From positions 186,001 to 250,000 of the forward strand of contig NZ_CP066772.2 of NCBI RefSeq assembly GCF_016466415.2: a DNA stretch of 64,000 nt. Direction: 5' to 3'. Origin of the DNA: Ralstonia pickettii. GTDB lineage: Bacteria; Pseudomonadota; Gammaproteobacteria; Burkholderiales; Burkholderiaceae. Positions within the stretch are counted from its first letter, which is position 1; each line of letters begins with the position of its first letter. The notes under the pieces were generated by a model. It was given only the letters and a program-made list of their open reading frames with translations. It had not been told where the DNA came from and searched no databases. Position numbers and translations under genes: made by a program. This document shows positions 17,995 to 27,008 of the stretch, one piece after another.

Positions 17995-18447
17995 ATGCAC
18001 AACGCCGAGCACAACCAAGTGCAGCCTCAGCCCGAAGAGCCGGTGACTCACCGTCCGGAGAGCGCCAAGCTCACGCAACCGCCGCCCGACGCCCCACGCA
18101 ACGACCCGCTGGCGCAAGCGTCTCGCCGCATCCTCTCCGTCGACGCCGCCGGGGCGGAAGCGACTGACAACACCGTCGATACCGACGGCAAGGGGCTCGA
18201 GGCCGCAAAGAGTGCGTCTCAGTGGCAAGACAACGTCATCTACTCGAACGCGTCGCTCGACAACAGCCGGCCCGAGCCGGACCCGGCGGCGCCCATCGCC
18301 GGGATCGACAGCCGGCCCAATCAGGGGCGCCCCACCATCGCTGCGGAGCCCGGTCAGCGGGTGGTCATGCGAGGCGTGGTCGATGAAACGGCCCGCAATG
18401 GCACGCGCGCCGCGCAGCGGTTTTCACTCGAAGACGACGAGCAGTGA
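17995..18447 (+). CDS. Hypothetical hydrophilic protein
   Basis: 150-residue protein that I do not recognise. It is rich in Pro, Asp, Glu, Gln and Ala with few hydrophobic stretches, so it is probably intrinsically disordered; it has no signal peptide, membrane segment or cysteine. The ATG at 17995 is preceded by AGGAA at a suitable distance and is preferred over an ATG at 17971. Codon use resembles that of the neighbours. It follows the MocR gene by 74 bp in the same direction, but nothing in the sequence ties it to sulfur metabolism. Confidence 0.55.
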   Translation: MHNAEHNQVQPQPEEPVTHRPESAKLTQPPPDAPRNDPLAQASRRILSVDAAGAEATDNTVDTDGKGLEAAKSASQWQDNVIYSNASLDNSRPEPDPAAPIAGIDSRPNQGRPTIAAEPGQRVVMRGVVDETARNGTRAAQRFSLEDDEQ

Positions 18448-18583
18448 GGAGCCTTAGCATGGCGCGTTGACACGCGCTCTTCTCTCTGCGCCCCGTCGCC
18501 GCGGCCCTCAGGCGTTTGAATCGCCACCGCTGGGAACAACGATTTCGATTGCAGCATCCCCGGGGCGATTGGCCGTTTGAATG

Positions 18584-18609
18584 AAAAAACGCGGCCGGAC
18601 CAGGGCCGC
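18584..18609 (-). terminator. Intrinsic terminator of the enoyl-CoA hydratase operon
   Basis: GCGGCC (18591-18596) and GGCCGC (18604-18609) form a GC-rich stem. On the minus strand it is followed directly by a run of six T (AAAAAA at 18584-18589 on the plus strand). It lies 21 bp after the stop of the leftward enoyl-CoA hydratase gene. Confidence 0.75.
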
Positions 18610-18629
18610 CGAACACGACACCGCCGCGC

Positions 18630-19409
18630 TCAGTGCGCCAGGGCGTTGAAATTGGGCGGCCGCCGATCGACGAACGCCCGGAAGGCTTCATGCGCCTCGG
18701 GCGATTGCAGCCGCCGCGCAAAGCAGGCGCTCTCCGCATCCATCTGTTGCTTGAGCAGTTCGGCATCGCGCATCAGGCGCTTGGTTTCGGTCAGGGCGCC
18801 CAACGGCTGGCGCGCCAATCGCGCCGCAATGGCCTGCGCCTCCGTGCCGAGCTGATACAGCGGCACTACTCGATTCGCCAAGCCCCACGCGAGCGCGGAT
18901 TCGGCGCCCACCGCATCGCCCAGCGCGAACATCTCGAACGCGCGCACGTGGCCGAGTCGGGCGGGCATCAGCAGGCTCGATGCAGCTTCCGGCACCAGCG
19001 CCAGATTGACGAACGGCGTGGAGAGCTGCGCGTTGTCGGCCAACAGCACGAAATCGCAATGCAGGAGCATGGTCGTGCCAATGCCGACCGCGCGGCCCTG
19101 CACCGCCGCCACCAGCGGGCGCGTGGCACGTGCGAGCGCGTGCAGGAAGCGGATGACATTGCGCTCGCCATCGCCCTTGCCGCCGGCCATCGCAATCGAC
19201 GCGAATTCGCCGATGTCGTTGCCGGCGGAGAACATGTCGCCTTCAGCCCGCAGCAGCACCACGCGCACGGTACTGTCACGCTCGGCGGCGCTCAGCGCAT
19301 CGGCCAGCGCGCCATACATCGCATCGGTGATGGCGTTCTTCTTGTCGGCGCGGGCCAGGGTAAGCGTCAGCACGCCATCGGCGTTATGGCTTTGGATATG
19401 TTCACTCAT
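18630..19409 (-). CDS. Enoyl-CoA hydratase/isomerase family protein
   Basis: 259-residue crotonase-fold enzyme acting on acyl-CoA thioesters in the cytoplasm. The oxyanion-hole segments are visible (FSAGNDIGEFAS and VQGRAVGIGTTMLL), as is the C-terminal helical tail. The usual second catalytic Glu region reads LVPEAASS, consistent with a hydratase or isomerase. It is the last gene of a leftward operon of alpha/beta hydrolase, MarR and this gene, with 4-bp ATGA overlaps. The specific substrate is unknown; a degradative route for an aromatic or branched acyl-CoA is plausible. Confidence 0.88.
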   Translation of the reverse strand: MSEHIQSHNADGVLTLTLARADKKNAITDAMYGALADALSAAERDSTVRVVLLRAEGDMFSAGNDIGEFASIAMAGGKGDGERNVIRFLHALARATRPLVAAVQGRAVGIGTTMLLHCDFVLLADNAQLSTPFVNLALVPEAASSLLMPARLGHVRAFEMFALGDAVGAESALAWGLANRVVPLYQLGTEAQAIAARLARQPLGALTETKRLMRDAELLKQQMDAESACFARRLQSPEAHEAFRAFVDRRPPNFNALAH

Positions 19410-19840
19410 TGTTCGTCTCCGTTGGGGAACTTGGTTTGCAGGCTGGCCAGCCAGCGTGCGACAACGTCGATCTCGGCGTCAGTAAAACCTTCGGTCAGCC
19501 GCGCGTTCAACTCGGCCAGGCCGTTGCGTGTTGCTGCCAAGGCTTCGCGGCCGGCGGGCGTGATCCAGAGTTGCCAGGCGCGACCATCCTTGGCGTCTGC
19601 GCGGCGCTCGATGAGGCCGGCGTCGGAGGTTCTATCGACCAGGCCGCTCATGGCGGAGGGGCCGAGGTCCAGCGCGGCGCCGGCTTCGCGCATCAACGCG
19701 CCGTCGTTCTTCTCCAGGAAGAACAGCAGGCCGGATTGCGCGGCGGTCACGCCCTCGCCGGTACGCGATTGAATCCAGCGCTGCAATCGGCGTTGCCCAA
19801 CGCTGATCAGATAGACGAGGCGGCGGTCGGGTGCCGTCAT
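19406..19840 (-). CDS. MarR family transcriptional regulator
   Basis: 144-residue winged-helix regulator. The recognition region is ALDLGPSAMSGLVDRTSDAGLIERRADAKD-type sequence, with the conserved wing Asp/Arg (RADAKDGRAW). It sits in the middle of the operon, overlapping both the upstream hydrolase stop and the downstream hydratase start by ATGA. It most likely represses its own operon by binding the paired TTCGCATGCGAA-like sites at 20734-20774, with an acyl-CoA or aromatic acid as likely inducer (inference). Confidence 0.88.
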   Translation of the reverse strand: MTAPDRRLVYLISVGQRRLQRWIQSRTGEGVTAAQSGLLFFLEKNDGALMREAGAALDLGPSAMSGLVDRTSDAGLIERRADAKDGRAWQLWITPAGREALAATRNGLAELNARLTEGFTDAEIDVVARWLASLQTKFPNGDEQ

Positions 19841-20724
19841 GCAGCCTCCGCTTCGTTGCATGTGGTGGCGGCACGTTCGCGCAGCCAATCCACCAGATCT
19901 GGCCACAACGTGGTGGCGAACTGCGCGCGGAAGAAACCCATGTGCCCCACCGCGCCGCCGGCCTGCGCAGGCGTGATCTGCCGCCGCTCCACCCACGTGT
20001 TCGTGAAGTGCATCGTCAACGCGTTGATGGCGGCGGGCGTGGCCCACGGGTCGTCGTCAAAGCCGTAGACGAGCACCGGATGCGTGACGCGGTTGAAGCG
20101 CTCGATGGCGCCCAGCGTCGGGTCATCGAAGAAGTAGCGCTGCATGCCGGCCCATGCGCCCCACTCGATGGCGACACCGCCCGGCAGGTCTTCGCCCAGG
20201 CCCATGCGCTTGCCGGGCACGTAGCCGATCAACCGCGCCATCAAGGGGCCAACGCCGCGCAGGATCAGGTCTACGCGCCAGCGTTCACCGCGTTGGCGGA
20301 TGAAGCGCGCGTTGCCCGTGTGGCAGGCCACTTGCACCACGCCCGCGACGTCCCAGTCCGCACTGCACAAGCCGATGGCGTGACCGCCCACAGAATGCCC
20401 AACCGCCAGGTGTGGCAGTTCCGGGTAGCGCGCCCTTGCCCATCGCATCACGCCTTCGGCGTCTAGCAGCGCCCAGTCGCGCATGCGCGCAGCAAAGCGG
20501 CGCAGGCTCTTCGGCCGGGATGCGCCGATGCCGCGGTAGTCATAGGTGATGGTGTGGAAGCCGCGCTCGGCCAGGAACTTGGCGAACGCCTGGTAAATGC
20601 GTTGCGGCACGCCCGTGGCCGGGTGCATGACGACCACGCCGTGCGGCACGCCGGCAGCGGTCCAGAGCATGGCGCCCAGCGGGTAGCCGTCCGTCGCGGG
20701 AATGGTGTGCGGTGTGCTGTCCAT
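19837..20724 (-). CDS. Alpha/beta hydrolase
   Basis: 295-residue cytoplasmic serine hydrolase. The nucleophile elbow is GHSVGG with S111, and the oxyanion segment is HPATGV near residue 34; the later GFDDDPWAT segment offers the acid and the C-terminal GHMGFF the histidine. It belongs to the branch of predicted hydrolases with a short lid. It is the first gene of the operon with MarR and enoyl-CoA hydratase, so it may release a carboxylic acid that is then degraded as a CoA ester (inference). The esterase substrate is unknown. Confidence 0.87.
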   Translation of the reverse strand: MDSTPHTIPATDGYPLGAMLWTAAGVPHGVVVMHPATGVPQRIYQAFAKFLAERGFHTITYDYRGIGASRPKSLRRFAARMRDWALLDAEGVMRWARARYPELPHLAVGHSVGGHAIGLCSADWDVAGVVQVACHTGNARFIRQRGERWRVDLILRGVGPLMARLIGYVPGKRMGLGEDLPGGVAIEWGAWAGMQRYFFDDPTLGAIERFNRVTHPVLVYGFDDDPWATPAAINALTMHFTNTWVERRQITPAQAGGAVGHMGFFRAQFATTLWPDLVDWLRERAATTCNEAEAA

Positions 20725-20733
20725 GGCGGGAAA

Positions 20734-20774
20734 TTAGTTCGCATGCGAAGTGTTTTACTTTGTATGCGAACTAA
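20734..20774. promoter_or_regulatory. Double MarR-type operator
   Basis: TTAGTTCGCAT (20734-20744) and ATGCGAACTAA (20764-20774) are perfect 11-bp inverted arms. The left one is also the half of a 12-bp palindrome TTCGCATGCGAA (20738-20749), and the right one is half of the less perfect TTTGTATGCGAA. The two sites are centred about 25 bp apart, just upstream of the hydrolase-MarR-hydratase operon. Confidence 0.65.
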
Positions 20775-20810
20775 ATTGGCCTGTCAACGACAGAAAGATA
20801 AAGTACTTGC

Positions 20811-20837
20811 TTAACTATTCGAACTCGCTATAGTTAA
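20811..20837. promoter_or_regulatory. Inverted repeat, candidate ArsR-family operator
   Basis: TTAACTAT (20811-20818) and ATAGTTAA (20830-20837) are perfect inverted 8-bp arms 11 bp apart. They end 4 bp before the ArsR start codon, so binding would block its transcription or translation start. An AT-rich island in GC-rich DNA supports a promoter here. Confidence 0.6.
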
Positions 20838-20841
20838 CCAC

Positions 20842-21198
20842 ATGCTTAACCATGACACCTCTCTCGATCTCGCCTTCCAGGCCCTGGCCGACGGCAACCG
20901 GCGCGCGATGCTGGTGCAGCTCGTGCGCGGGCCTGCGTCGGTGAGCGAACTTGCCCAACCCCTCGATATTTCGCTGCCCGCGGTGATGCAGCATCTGGCG
21001 GTGCTGGAGAACTCCGGTCTCGTGCGATCGGAAAAGGTGGGCCGCGTGCGGACTTGCCGTATCGAACCCGAGGCGCTGAGCCTCGCCGAGCAGTGGATCA
21101 ACCAACGACGCCTGGAGTGGGAACAGCACTTCGACCGCCTCGGCGCCTACCTGGAAACACTCAAAACCCAAGGAGACGTACATGACGACGACCATTGA
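20842..21198 (+). CDS. ArsR family transcriptional regulator
   Basis: 118-residue winged-helix repressor. The N-terminal helix FQALADGNRRAMLVQL and the recognition helix region SVSELAQPLDISLPAVMQHL are typical of the SdpR-like branch of ArsR. No metal-binding cysteine pair is present, so it is not a metal sensor of the classical type. It overlaps the next gene (tandem SRPBCC protein) by 17 bp. That ArsR-SRPBCC pairing is common in bacteria, the partner usually being the regulated effector (family knowledge). Confidence 0.9.
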   Translation: MLNHDTSLDLAFQALADGNRRAMLVQLVRGPASVSELAQPLDISLPAVMQHLAVLENSGLVRSEKVGRVRTCRIEPEALSLAEQWINQRRLEWEQHFDRLGAYLETLKTQGDVHDDDH

Positions 21199-22144
21199 CC
21201 GCCCCGCCGGCACGACCCTGCGCCCTCTCGTGATCTCTCGCACCTTCCCGGTTTCGCGCGACTGGGTCTTCAAGGCCTGGAGCACCGCCGATCACATCAA
21301 GCGCTGGTTCTGCCCGACGCACTACACGGTGCCGGATGCAACGGTGGAGTTTCGCGTGGGCGGCAAGTTTGACGTCTGCATGCGCTCGCCCGAGGGCCAG
21401 GACCACTGGTCGCGCGGTCACTTTCTGGAGATCGTGCCGAACGCGCGCCTGGTCATCGACATGAACGTCGTTGACGGCGACAACCGCCCGCTGATGAACG
21501 CCCACACCGTCGTGACCTTTGCCGAAGAAACCGGCGGCGGCACGCGCATGGAAGTTACGCAAACCCACACGCCGCTGGCGCCGATTGCCGAGATGATGAT
21601 CAAGGGCGCGTCCGAAGGCTGGAAGCAGACGCTCGACAAGCTGGAACGCGAAGCCGCAAGCGTGCCGGTGGCCGATGGCATCCAGCGCTCTGTGGTGCAT
21701 GCCACCTTCACGGTGGAGCGCACGTACGACGCACCCCGTTCGCGCGTGTTCAAGGCGCTGACCGACCCGGCCGCCAAGGCCAAGTGGTTTGCGGGCGGCA
21801 ACGGCTACACCTTGCTCGTGCGCGAAATGAACGCCACGCCCGGCGGCCGCGAAGTCGTCAAGGGCCGGTGGGACAGCGGTGTCGTGTCCAGCTTTGAAGC
21901 GCTGTATCACGACGTCATTCCGAACGAGCGCGTCGTCTATTCGTATGTGATGCACCTGGACGACCGCAAGATCTCCGCATCGCTCGCCACGCTGGAATTG
22001 CGTGAGCCGAAGGACGGTTCGGGCGGCACGCATCTCGTGATGACCGAGCAAGGCGCCTTCCTGGATGGCTACGACGACTCCGGATCGCGTGAGCGCGGCA
22101 CGCAGTTCCTGCTCGACATGCTCGGCAATTCGCTCAAGGACTGA
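21182..22144 (+). CDS. SRPBCC (AHSA1-like) protein with two tandem domains
   Basis: 320-residue protein with two START/Bet v1-like hydrophobic-pocket domains in tandem. The first is about residues 12-155 (ISRTFPVSRDWVFKAWST, WKQTLDKLE) and the second about 170-318 (VERTYDAPRSRVFKALTDP, GTQFLLDMLG). Each begins with the family pattern R-x-hydrophobic-x-A/V-P-x-x-x-V-F-x-A. Single-domain relatives are usual; a fused pair is less common. It is co-transcribed with the ArsR gene. The ligand and role are unknown. Confidence 0.87.
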   Translation: MTTTIDRPAGTTLRPLVISRTFPVSRDWVFKAWSTADHIKRWFCPTHYTVPDATVEFRVGGKFDVCMRSPEGQDHWSRGHFLEIVPNARLVIDMNVVDGDNRPLMNAHTVVTFAEETGGGTRMEVTQTHTPLAPIAEMMIKGASEGWKQTLDKLEREAASVPVADGIQRSVVHATFTVERTYDAPRSRVFKALTDPAAKAKWFAGGNGYTLLVREMNATPGGREVVKGRWDSGVVSSFEALYHDVIPNERVVYSYVMHLDDRKISASLATLELREPKDGSGGTHLVMTEQGAFLDGYDDSGSRERGTQFLLDMLGNSLKD

Positions 22145-22259
22145 GCATCTGCACGACGTCGCGCGCAATGGTCGCCAACGTGACCGCCGCGCCGACGATC
22201 AACACTGCCGCCCACAACACGCCGCCCAGGTGCGCCAGAAGCGCCTGGCGCGGCGTCAT
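22134..22259 (-). CDS. Small single-span membrane protein (41 residues)
   Basis: A 41-codon gene starting MTPRQALLAHLGGVLW and ending with VVQMLSP. Residues 11-32 form one hydrophobic helix (Leu, Val, Ala, Ile, Gly), with a short basic or polar segment on each side, as in a small inner-membrane protein. Its ATG overlaps the stop of the tautomerase gene as ATGA, so it is translationally coupled to it, and its end overlaps the convergent SRPBCC gene by 11 bp. I recognise no family. The overlap geometry and the clean membrane profile are the main evidence. Confidence 0.5.
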   Translation of the reverse strand: MTPRQALLAHLGGVLWAAVLIVGAAVTLATIARDVVQMLSP

Positions 22260-22639
22260 TGCGCGTACTGCGCGAGACCGTTGCCGAACGACCAGTTCTC
22301 GGGCAGCACCTCCACCAGGTTGATAAACACGTCTTCGGGCCGTATGCCGGGCTCCTCGCCCAGCAACTCGACGATACGGCGATAGAGGGCCTGCTTCTGC
22401 TCGCGGTTGCGCGTGTTGTTGGCGGTGATCTGGATGATCACAACGTCGTCGCTACGCGCGATGCCAAAGTACGTCGGGCTGACGCTGAAGGTGCTCGCGT
22501 CGTGCTCGGTGAGCGTCATGAAGCGGTCGTCTTCCGGCGCGTTGAAGGTCTCGCGCATGGCGCGATAGACGCCGTCGAAAATGGCCTGGTGATAAGCGGC
22601 AGGCTTGCCGCGCCGCAGCGACACTTGAACGAGAGGCAT
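22256..22639 (-). CDS. Tautomerase family protein (4-oxalocrotonate tautomerase superfamily)
   Basis: 127-residue enzyme. The start MPLVQVSLRRG gives Pro as the N-terminal residue after Met removal, the catalytic base of this superfamily. The length (about twice the 62-residue 4-OT) matches the fused or MSAD/cis-CaaD-like branch, and the second half has VVIIQITANNTRNREQK. The ATG at 22637-22639 follows a GGAG site. It is divergent from a LysR gene, its probable regulator, and coupled to a downstream 41-residue membrane peptide. The substrate is unknown. Confidence 0.88.
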   Translation of the reverse strand: MPLVQVSLRRGKPAAYHQAIFDGVYRAMRETFNAPEDDRFMTLTEHDASTFSVSPTYFGIARSDDVVIIQITANNTRNREQKQALYRRIVELLGEEPGIRPEDVFINLVEVLPENWSFGNGLAQYAQ

Positions 22640-22712
22640 GGTCAACTCCGAGGTTTGCAGTGACCAAAGCATGCCCCACGTTGATCATTCAAAAAAGGCA
22701 TCCTAAGATATT

Positions 22713-22739
22713 TCAATCATTCGATTTCAAAATGATTGA
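22713..22739. promoter_or_regulatory. Inverted repeat, LysR-type operator
   Basis: TCAATCATT (22713-22721) and AATGATTGA (22731-22739) are perfect 9-bp arms separated by 9 bp. They lie between the divergent tautomerase and LysR genes and end 3 bp before the LysR ATG. This is the expected position and form for LysR autoregulation plus control of the tautomerase. Confidence 0.7.
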
Positions 22740-22742
22740 GCC

Positions 22743-23597
22743 ATGAAGATGCTGGATATGGAGGCCGTCCAGGCCTTCGTGTTGACCACCGATCTGAAGA
22801 GCTTCACGCGCGCGGCGGAGGCCATGGACTCCACGCAATCCGCGGTGAGCCTGAAGATCAAGCGGCTGGAAGATGCGCTGGGCCGCCGGCTTCTGGAACG
22901 CACGCCGCGTCTCGTGCGGCTGTCTCAGGATGGCGCCGCCTTTCTGGTAGCGGCGCGCGAACTGGTGGCCGCGCACGAAGGCGCGCTCGGCGCGTTTGGC
23001 GTGGAACGGCGGCGGCTGTCGGTCGGGATCAGCCATCACATCGTCGGCGCTGAACTGCCACGGCTGCTCCGCCAGATGGGCTTGGCCGAACCTGCATTGA
23101 CGCTGGAGATCCGCATCGCCAGTTCGTGGGAGATCCTCGACATTTTCGAGAGCGGCGCGTTGGACGCGGCCATCGTACTGCGCCACGACAACCGCCGCAC
23201 CGATGGCGAAGTCCTCATGGAAGAACCGTTCGGCTGGATGGCTGCGCCCGACTTCGAACACCGCGCCGGCGACCCCATTCGCCTGGCAAATCAAGCGGAC
23301 ACATGCCGCATACGGCAGATGGCAGTCGCCACGCTGGAAGACGCGGGCATTCCCTGGCAGGAGGTGTTTGTGGGCGGCGGTGTGGCCACCATCGGGGCGG
23401 CCGCGGCAGCGGGCCTCGCCGTGGCGGCCCTCAGCCGCCGCGTGGCGCCGCCCGGCACAGTGGACATGGGCGCTGCGCTCGGCCTTCCTCCGCTTCCACC
23501 ACGCAGCGTGGTGCTGCATTCCCGTTTGACCGATTCTGCGGCGAAGAAGGCGCTACGCACGTTCGCGTCCACCTTGCGGGCCACGGCGGGGCGTTAG
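22743..23597 (+). CDS. LysR family transcriptional regulator
   Basis: 284-residue regulator. The winged helix occupies residues 1-60 (FTRAAEAMDSTQSAVSLKIKRLEDALGRRLLER), followed by a periplasmic-binding-fold effector domain of usual length. It starts either at 22743 or at an ATG two codons later. It is divergent from the tautomerase gene with a perfect inverted repeat between them, so it most likely activates that gene in response to a metabolite of its pathway (inference). Confidence 0.9.
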   Translation: MKMLDMEAVQAFVLTTDLKSFTRAAEAMDSTQSAVSLKIKRLEDALGRRLLERTPRLVRLSQDGAAFLVAARELVAAHEGALGAFGVERRRLSVGISHHIVGAELPRLLRQMGLAEPALTLEIRIASSWEILDIFESGALDAAIVLRHDNRRTDGEVLMEEPFGWMAAPDFEHRAGDPIRLANQADTCRIRQMAVATLEDAGIPWQEVFVGGGVATIGAAAAAGLAVAALSRRVAPPGTVDMGAALGLPPLPPRSVVLHSRLTDSAAKKALRTFASTLRATAGR

Positions 23598-23667
23598 CCG
23601 ATAACCATAGGCGCAGATTTGCGCAATCGCTGCACCGCGCGGCGCCTGCGGGGCGACTATGCTTTGC

Positions 23668-24510
23668 CCCATGAAACCGCGCACTGAACACGATTACCAC
23701 CGCCGCATCGCCCGCGTGATCCAGGCGATTCTGGCCGACCCCGCCGCGCCACATACGGTGCAGAGTCTGGCCGCGGTGGCCCACCTGTCGCCGTTTCACT
23801 TCCATCGCATCTACCGGGCGCTGACCGGCGAAGGCGTATTCGAGACCGTCCAGCGCATGCGGCTGGCGCAGGCCGCGCGGCGTTTGAGCGGCGCAGAAGA
23901 TTCCGTCACCGACGTCGCGCTCAACGTGGGCTATGGCAGCCCGCAGGCATTCGCGCGCGCCTTCCGCGAGTTCACGGGCGTAAGCCCGCGCGCCTTCCAG
24001 ACCCGGCAGCAGGCGCTGAATGTGCGCAGCGCCGATACGGAAGACCTGCCGCCCATCGAGCTGATCTAGCAGCCGCCTTTGCACGCGCTCTGCCTGCGCC
24101 ACGACGGCCCCGTCGCAACCATCCGCCAGACGTTCATCACGTTGCGGCAACCGCTCGGCATCGACATGGAATCGGCGGATGCACCCGATCGCATTGGCAT
24201 CTGCCACGGCGACCCCGAAACGCCCGGCTCCTTTGAGTACTTCGCGGGGGTCATCCTCGATGCGCCGCGCGCCATCACCGGGCCGTTGCTCCCGATGCGG
24301 ATCGAAGGCGGTCTCTACGCTTGCCACCGGCTGATCGGTCCTTATGCGCTGATCGCGCCGACCATGCAGGCGCTCTACGGCGGATGCCTCCCAAGCTACG
24401 GCTTTGAACCGGACGACCGGCCGGCACTTGAGTTGTATCGCAGCCCAGGGCGGCACCACCCGCCGCGTGCCTGCGTGACCGATCTGATGATCCCCATCCG
24501 CAAGGAGTAG
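23668..24510 (+). pseudogene. AraC/GyrI-like regulator gene interrupted by an in-frame amber codon
   Basis: The first part (133 codons) is an AraC-type double helix-turn-helix (TVQSLAAVAHLSPFHFHRIY and VTDVALNVGYGSPQAFARAF). A TAG at 24067-24069 ends it. The same frame continues without a gap as a complete GyrI-like (SOUL-fold) small-molecule domain (LHALCLRHDGPVATI to LMIPIRKE), stopping at 24510. Related proteins are one chain of about 280 residues, so the TAG is a nonsense mutation, or a sequencing error. The N-terminal fragment alone could still bind DNA. The next gene, a hydrolase, starts 3 bp later and may be co-transcribed. Confidence 0.8.
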
Positions 24511-24512
24511 AG

Positions 24513-25625
24513 ATGTTGCACCGTTGCCTTGCCGCCGCGCTGGCGGCCGTCGTCATGGGCGCTGCCCATGGCGGTCCGGCAGACGCACCCGCTGCGCCGT
24601 TTCACGTGGGCGAAACCACCCGCACGTTCCACCCGCAGGCTGAACGCCATTGGCGCGGGGCACGCACGCAGGCGCTCATCACCAACATCTGGTATCCGGT
24701 GGACATTTCCGTGCCGGAGGTTTCGCACAACGTCGATGCGCCGGGCCGGTCGCCGTTCCGCATGCAGCCATCTGCCGGCAAAGCGCCCGTCGCGTCAACG
24801 CAGGCGCAACATCCGCTGCTGCTGCTTTCGCACGGCACGGGCGGCACGGCAAGCAGCCTCGATTGGATGGCCGCTGCGCTGGCCGCGAACGGCTACATCG
24901 TCGCGGGCGTGAATCATCCCGGTAACACGGCACTGGAACCGCTCACGCGCGATGGCTTCATGCTGTGGTGGGAGCGCGCCACTGACGTGAGCGAAGTGCT
25001 GGACGGCGTGCTCGCCGATCCCGTGTTGGGCGCGCATGTCGATCGCACGCGCATCGGCGCCGTGGGCTTCTCGTTGGGTGGCTATACGGTGCTCGAACTT
25101 GCCGGCGCACGCACGGATGTCCCGGCGTTCATGGCGTTCTGCGGCTCGCCGCAGGCCGACGCGATCTGCCATCCACCCGAGATGGCCCGCGCGCAGATCA
25201 ACCCGACCGTCGACACAACAAGATCACCGCAGACGGAAGCGTCCCTCGCCCGCTCCGGTGCGTCCTACCGCGACGCACGCATCAAAGCCGTTTTTGCGAT
25301 GGCGCCGGCACTGGGCATGGCGATGGACGCCACGTCGCTTGGCAACATCAGCATCCCGGTCTCGCTGATGGCCGGAGACGCGGATATCACCGTGCCCGTC
25401 GACACCAACGTGCGCCGCGTCGCCAAGATGCTGCCCAAGGCCGATCTGCTGCTGGTGCCGGGCGCGTCGCACTACACGTTCATGGATACGTGCCTGCCGG
25501 GGGCCGCACCCCATGTGCCGCTGCTGTGCAAGGACAACCCGGGCGTCGACCGCGATGCGGTGCATGCCGAGGCCGTGCGCCGGGCGCTGGATTTTTTCGG
25601 GGCGGCGCTGCCCGGTCAGACCTGA
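24513..25625 (+). CDS. Secreted alpha/beta hydrolase (PAF-acetylhydrolase/dienelactone hydrolase-like)
   Basis: 370-residue serine hydrolase with a signal peptide (about 1-20, cleavage near AAHG-GP). The nucleophile elbow GFSLGG places S187, and LLLLSHGTGG is the oxyanion strand; Asp in LMAGDADITVPVD and His in GASHYTFMD complete a plausible triad. It resembles predicted dienelactone hydrolases and bacterial platelet-activating-factor acetylhydrolases. It would act in the periplasm or outside the cell on esters. It begins 3 bp after the broken AraC/GyrI gene. Confidence 0.85.
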   Translation: MLHRCLAAALAAVVMGAAHGGPADAPAAPFHVGETTRTFHPQAERHWRGARTQALITNIWYPVDISVPEVSHNVDAPGRSPFRMQPSAGKAPVASTQAQHPLLLLSHGTGGTASSLDWMAAALAANGYIVAGVNHPGNTALEPLTRDGFMLWWERATDVSEVLDGVLADPVLGAHVDRTRIGAVGFSLGGYTVLELAGARTDVPAFMAFCGSPQADAICHPPEMARAQINPTVDTTRSPQTEASLARSGASYRDARIKAVFAMAPALGMAMDATSLGNISIPVSLMAGDADITVPVDTNVRRVAKMLPKADLLLVPGASHYTFMDTCLPGAAPHVPLLCKDNPGVDRDAVHAEAVRRALDFFGAALPGQT

Positions 25626-25653
25626 GCGTCGCCCGCGATTCGATGCAGGTCGA

Positions 25654-26775
<1,122 letters not shown>

Positions 26776-26952
26776 ACCCGGAATTTATGAATTTTTCGTG
26801 GCGGCGACGATAGCACATCGGCCCGGCAATGCGGGGGCCAGCATGTGGTCGTTTACGTCTAGTTGGACCTTGCGCAGCGGGGCGCACATGCGCCGACACC
26901 ATCCCAACTCCGCGCCCCCGGCCCTCGCCCTCGCCCAGCCAGCAAAACAAAA

Positions 26953-26979
26953 CGGGTGACAGCACCGCGCCGTCACCCG
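26953..26979 (-). terminator. Intrinsic terminator of the CPG2-like peptidase gene
   Basis: CGGGTGAC (26953-26960) and GTCACCCG (26972-26979) form an 8-bp stem with an 11-nt loop. On the minus strand it is followed by GTTTTGTTTTG. It lies 30 bp after the stop of the leftward peptidase gene. Confidence 0.75.
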
Positions 26980-27008
26980 CGCTTTGTTCCGCAGCGTGGG
27001 CGCTGCGG

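Noticed and set aside
17962-18228. Leftward open frame opposite the hydrophilic hypothetical gene
   Set aside because: The rightward frame is longer, has a ribosome site and a more normal composition.
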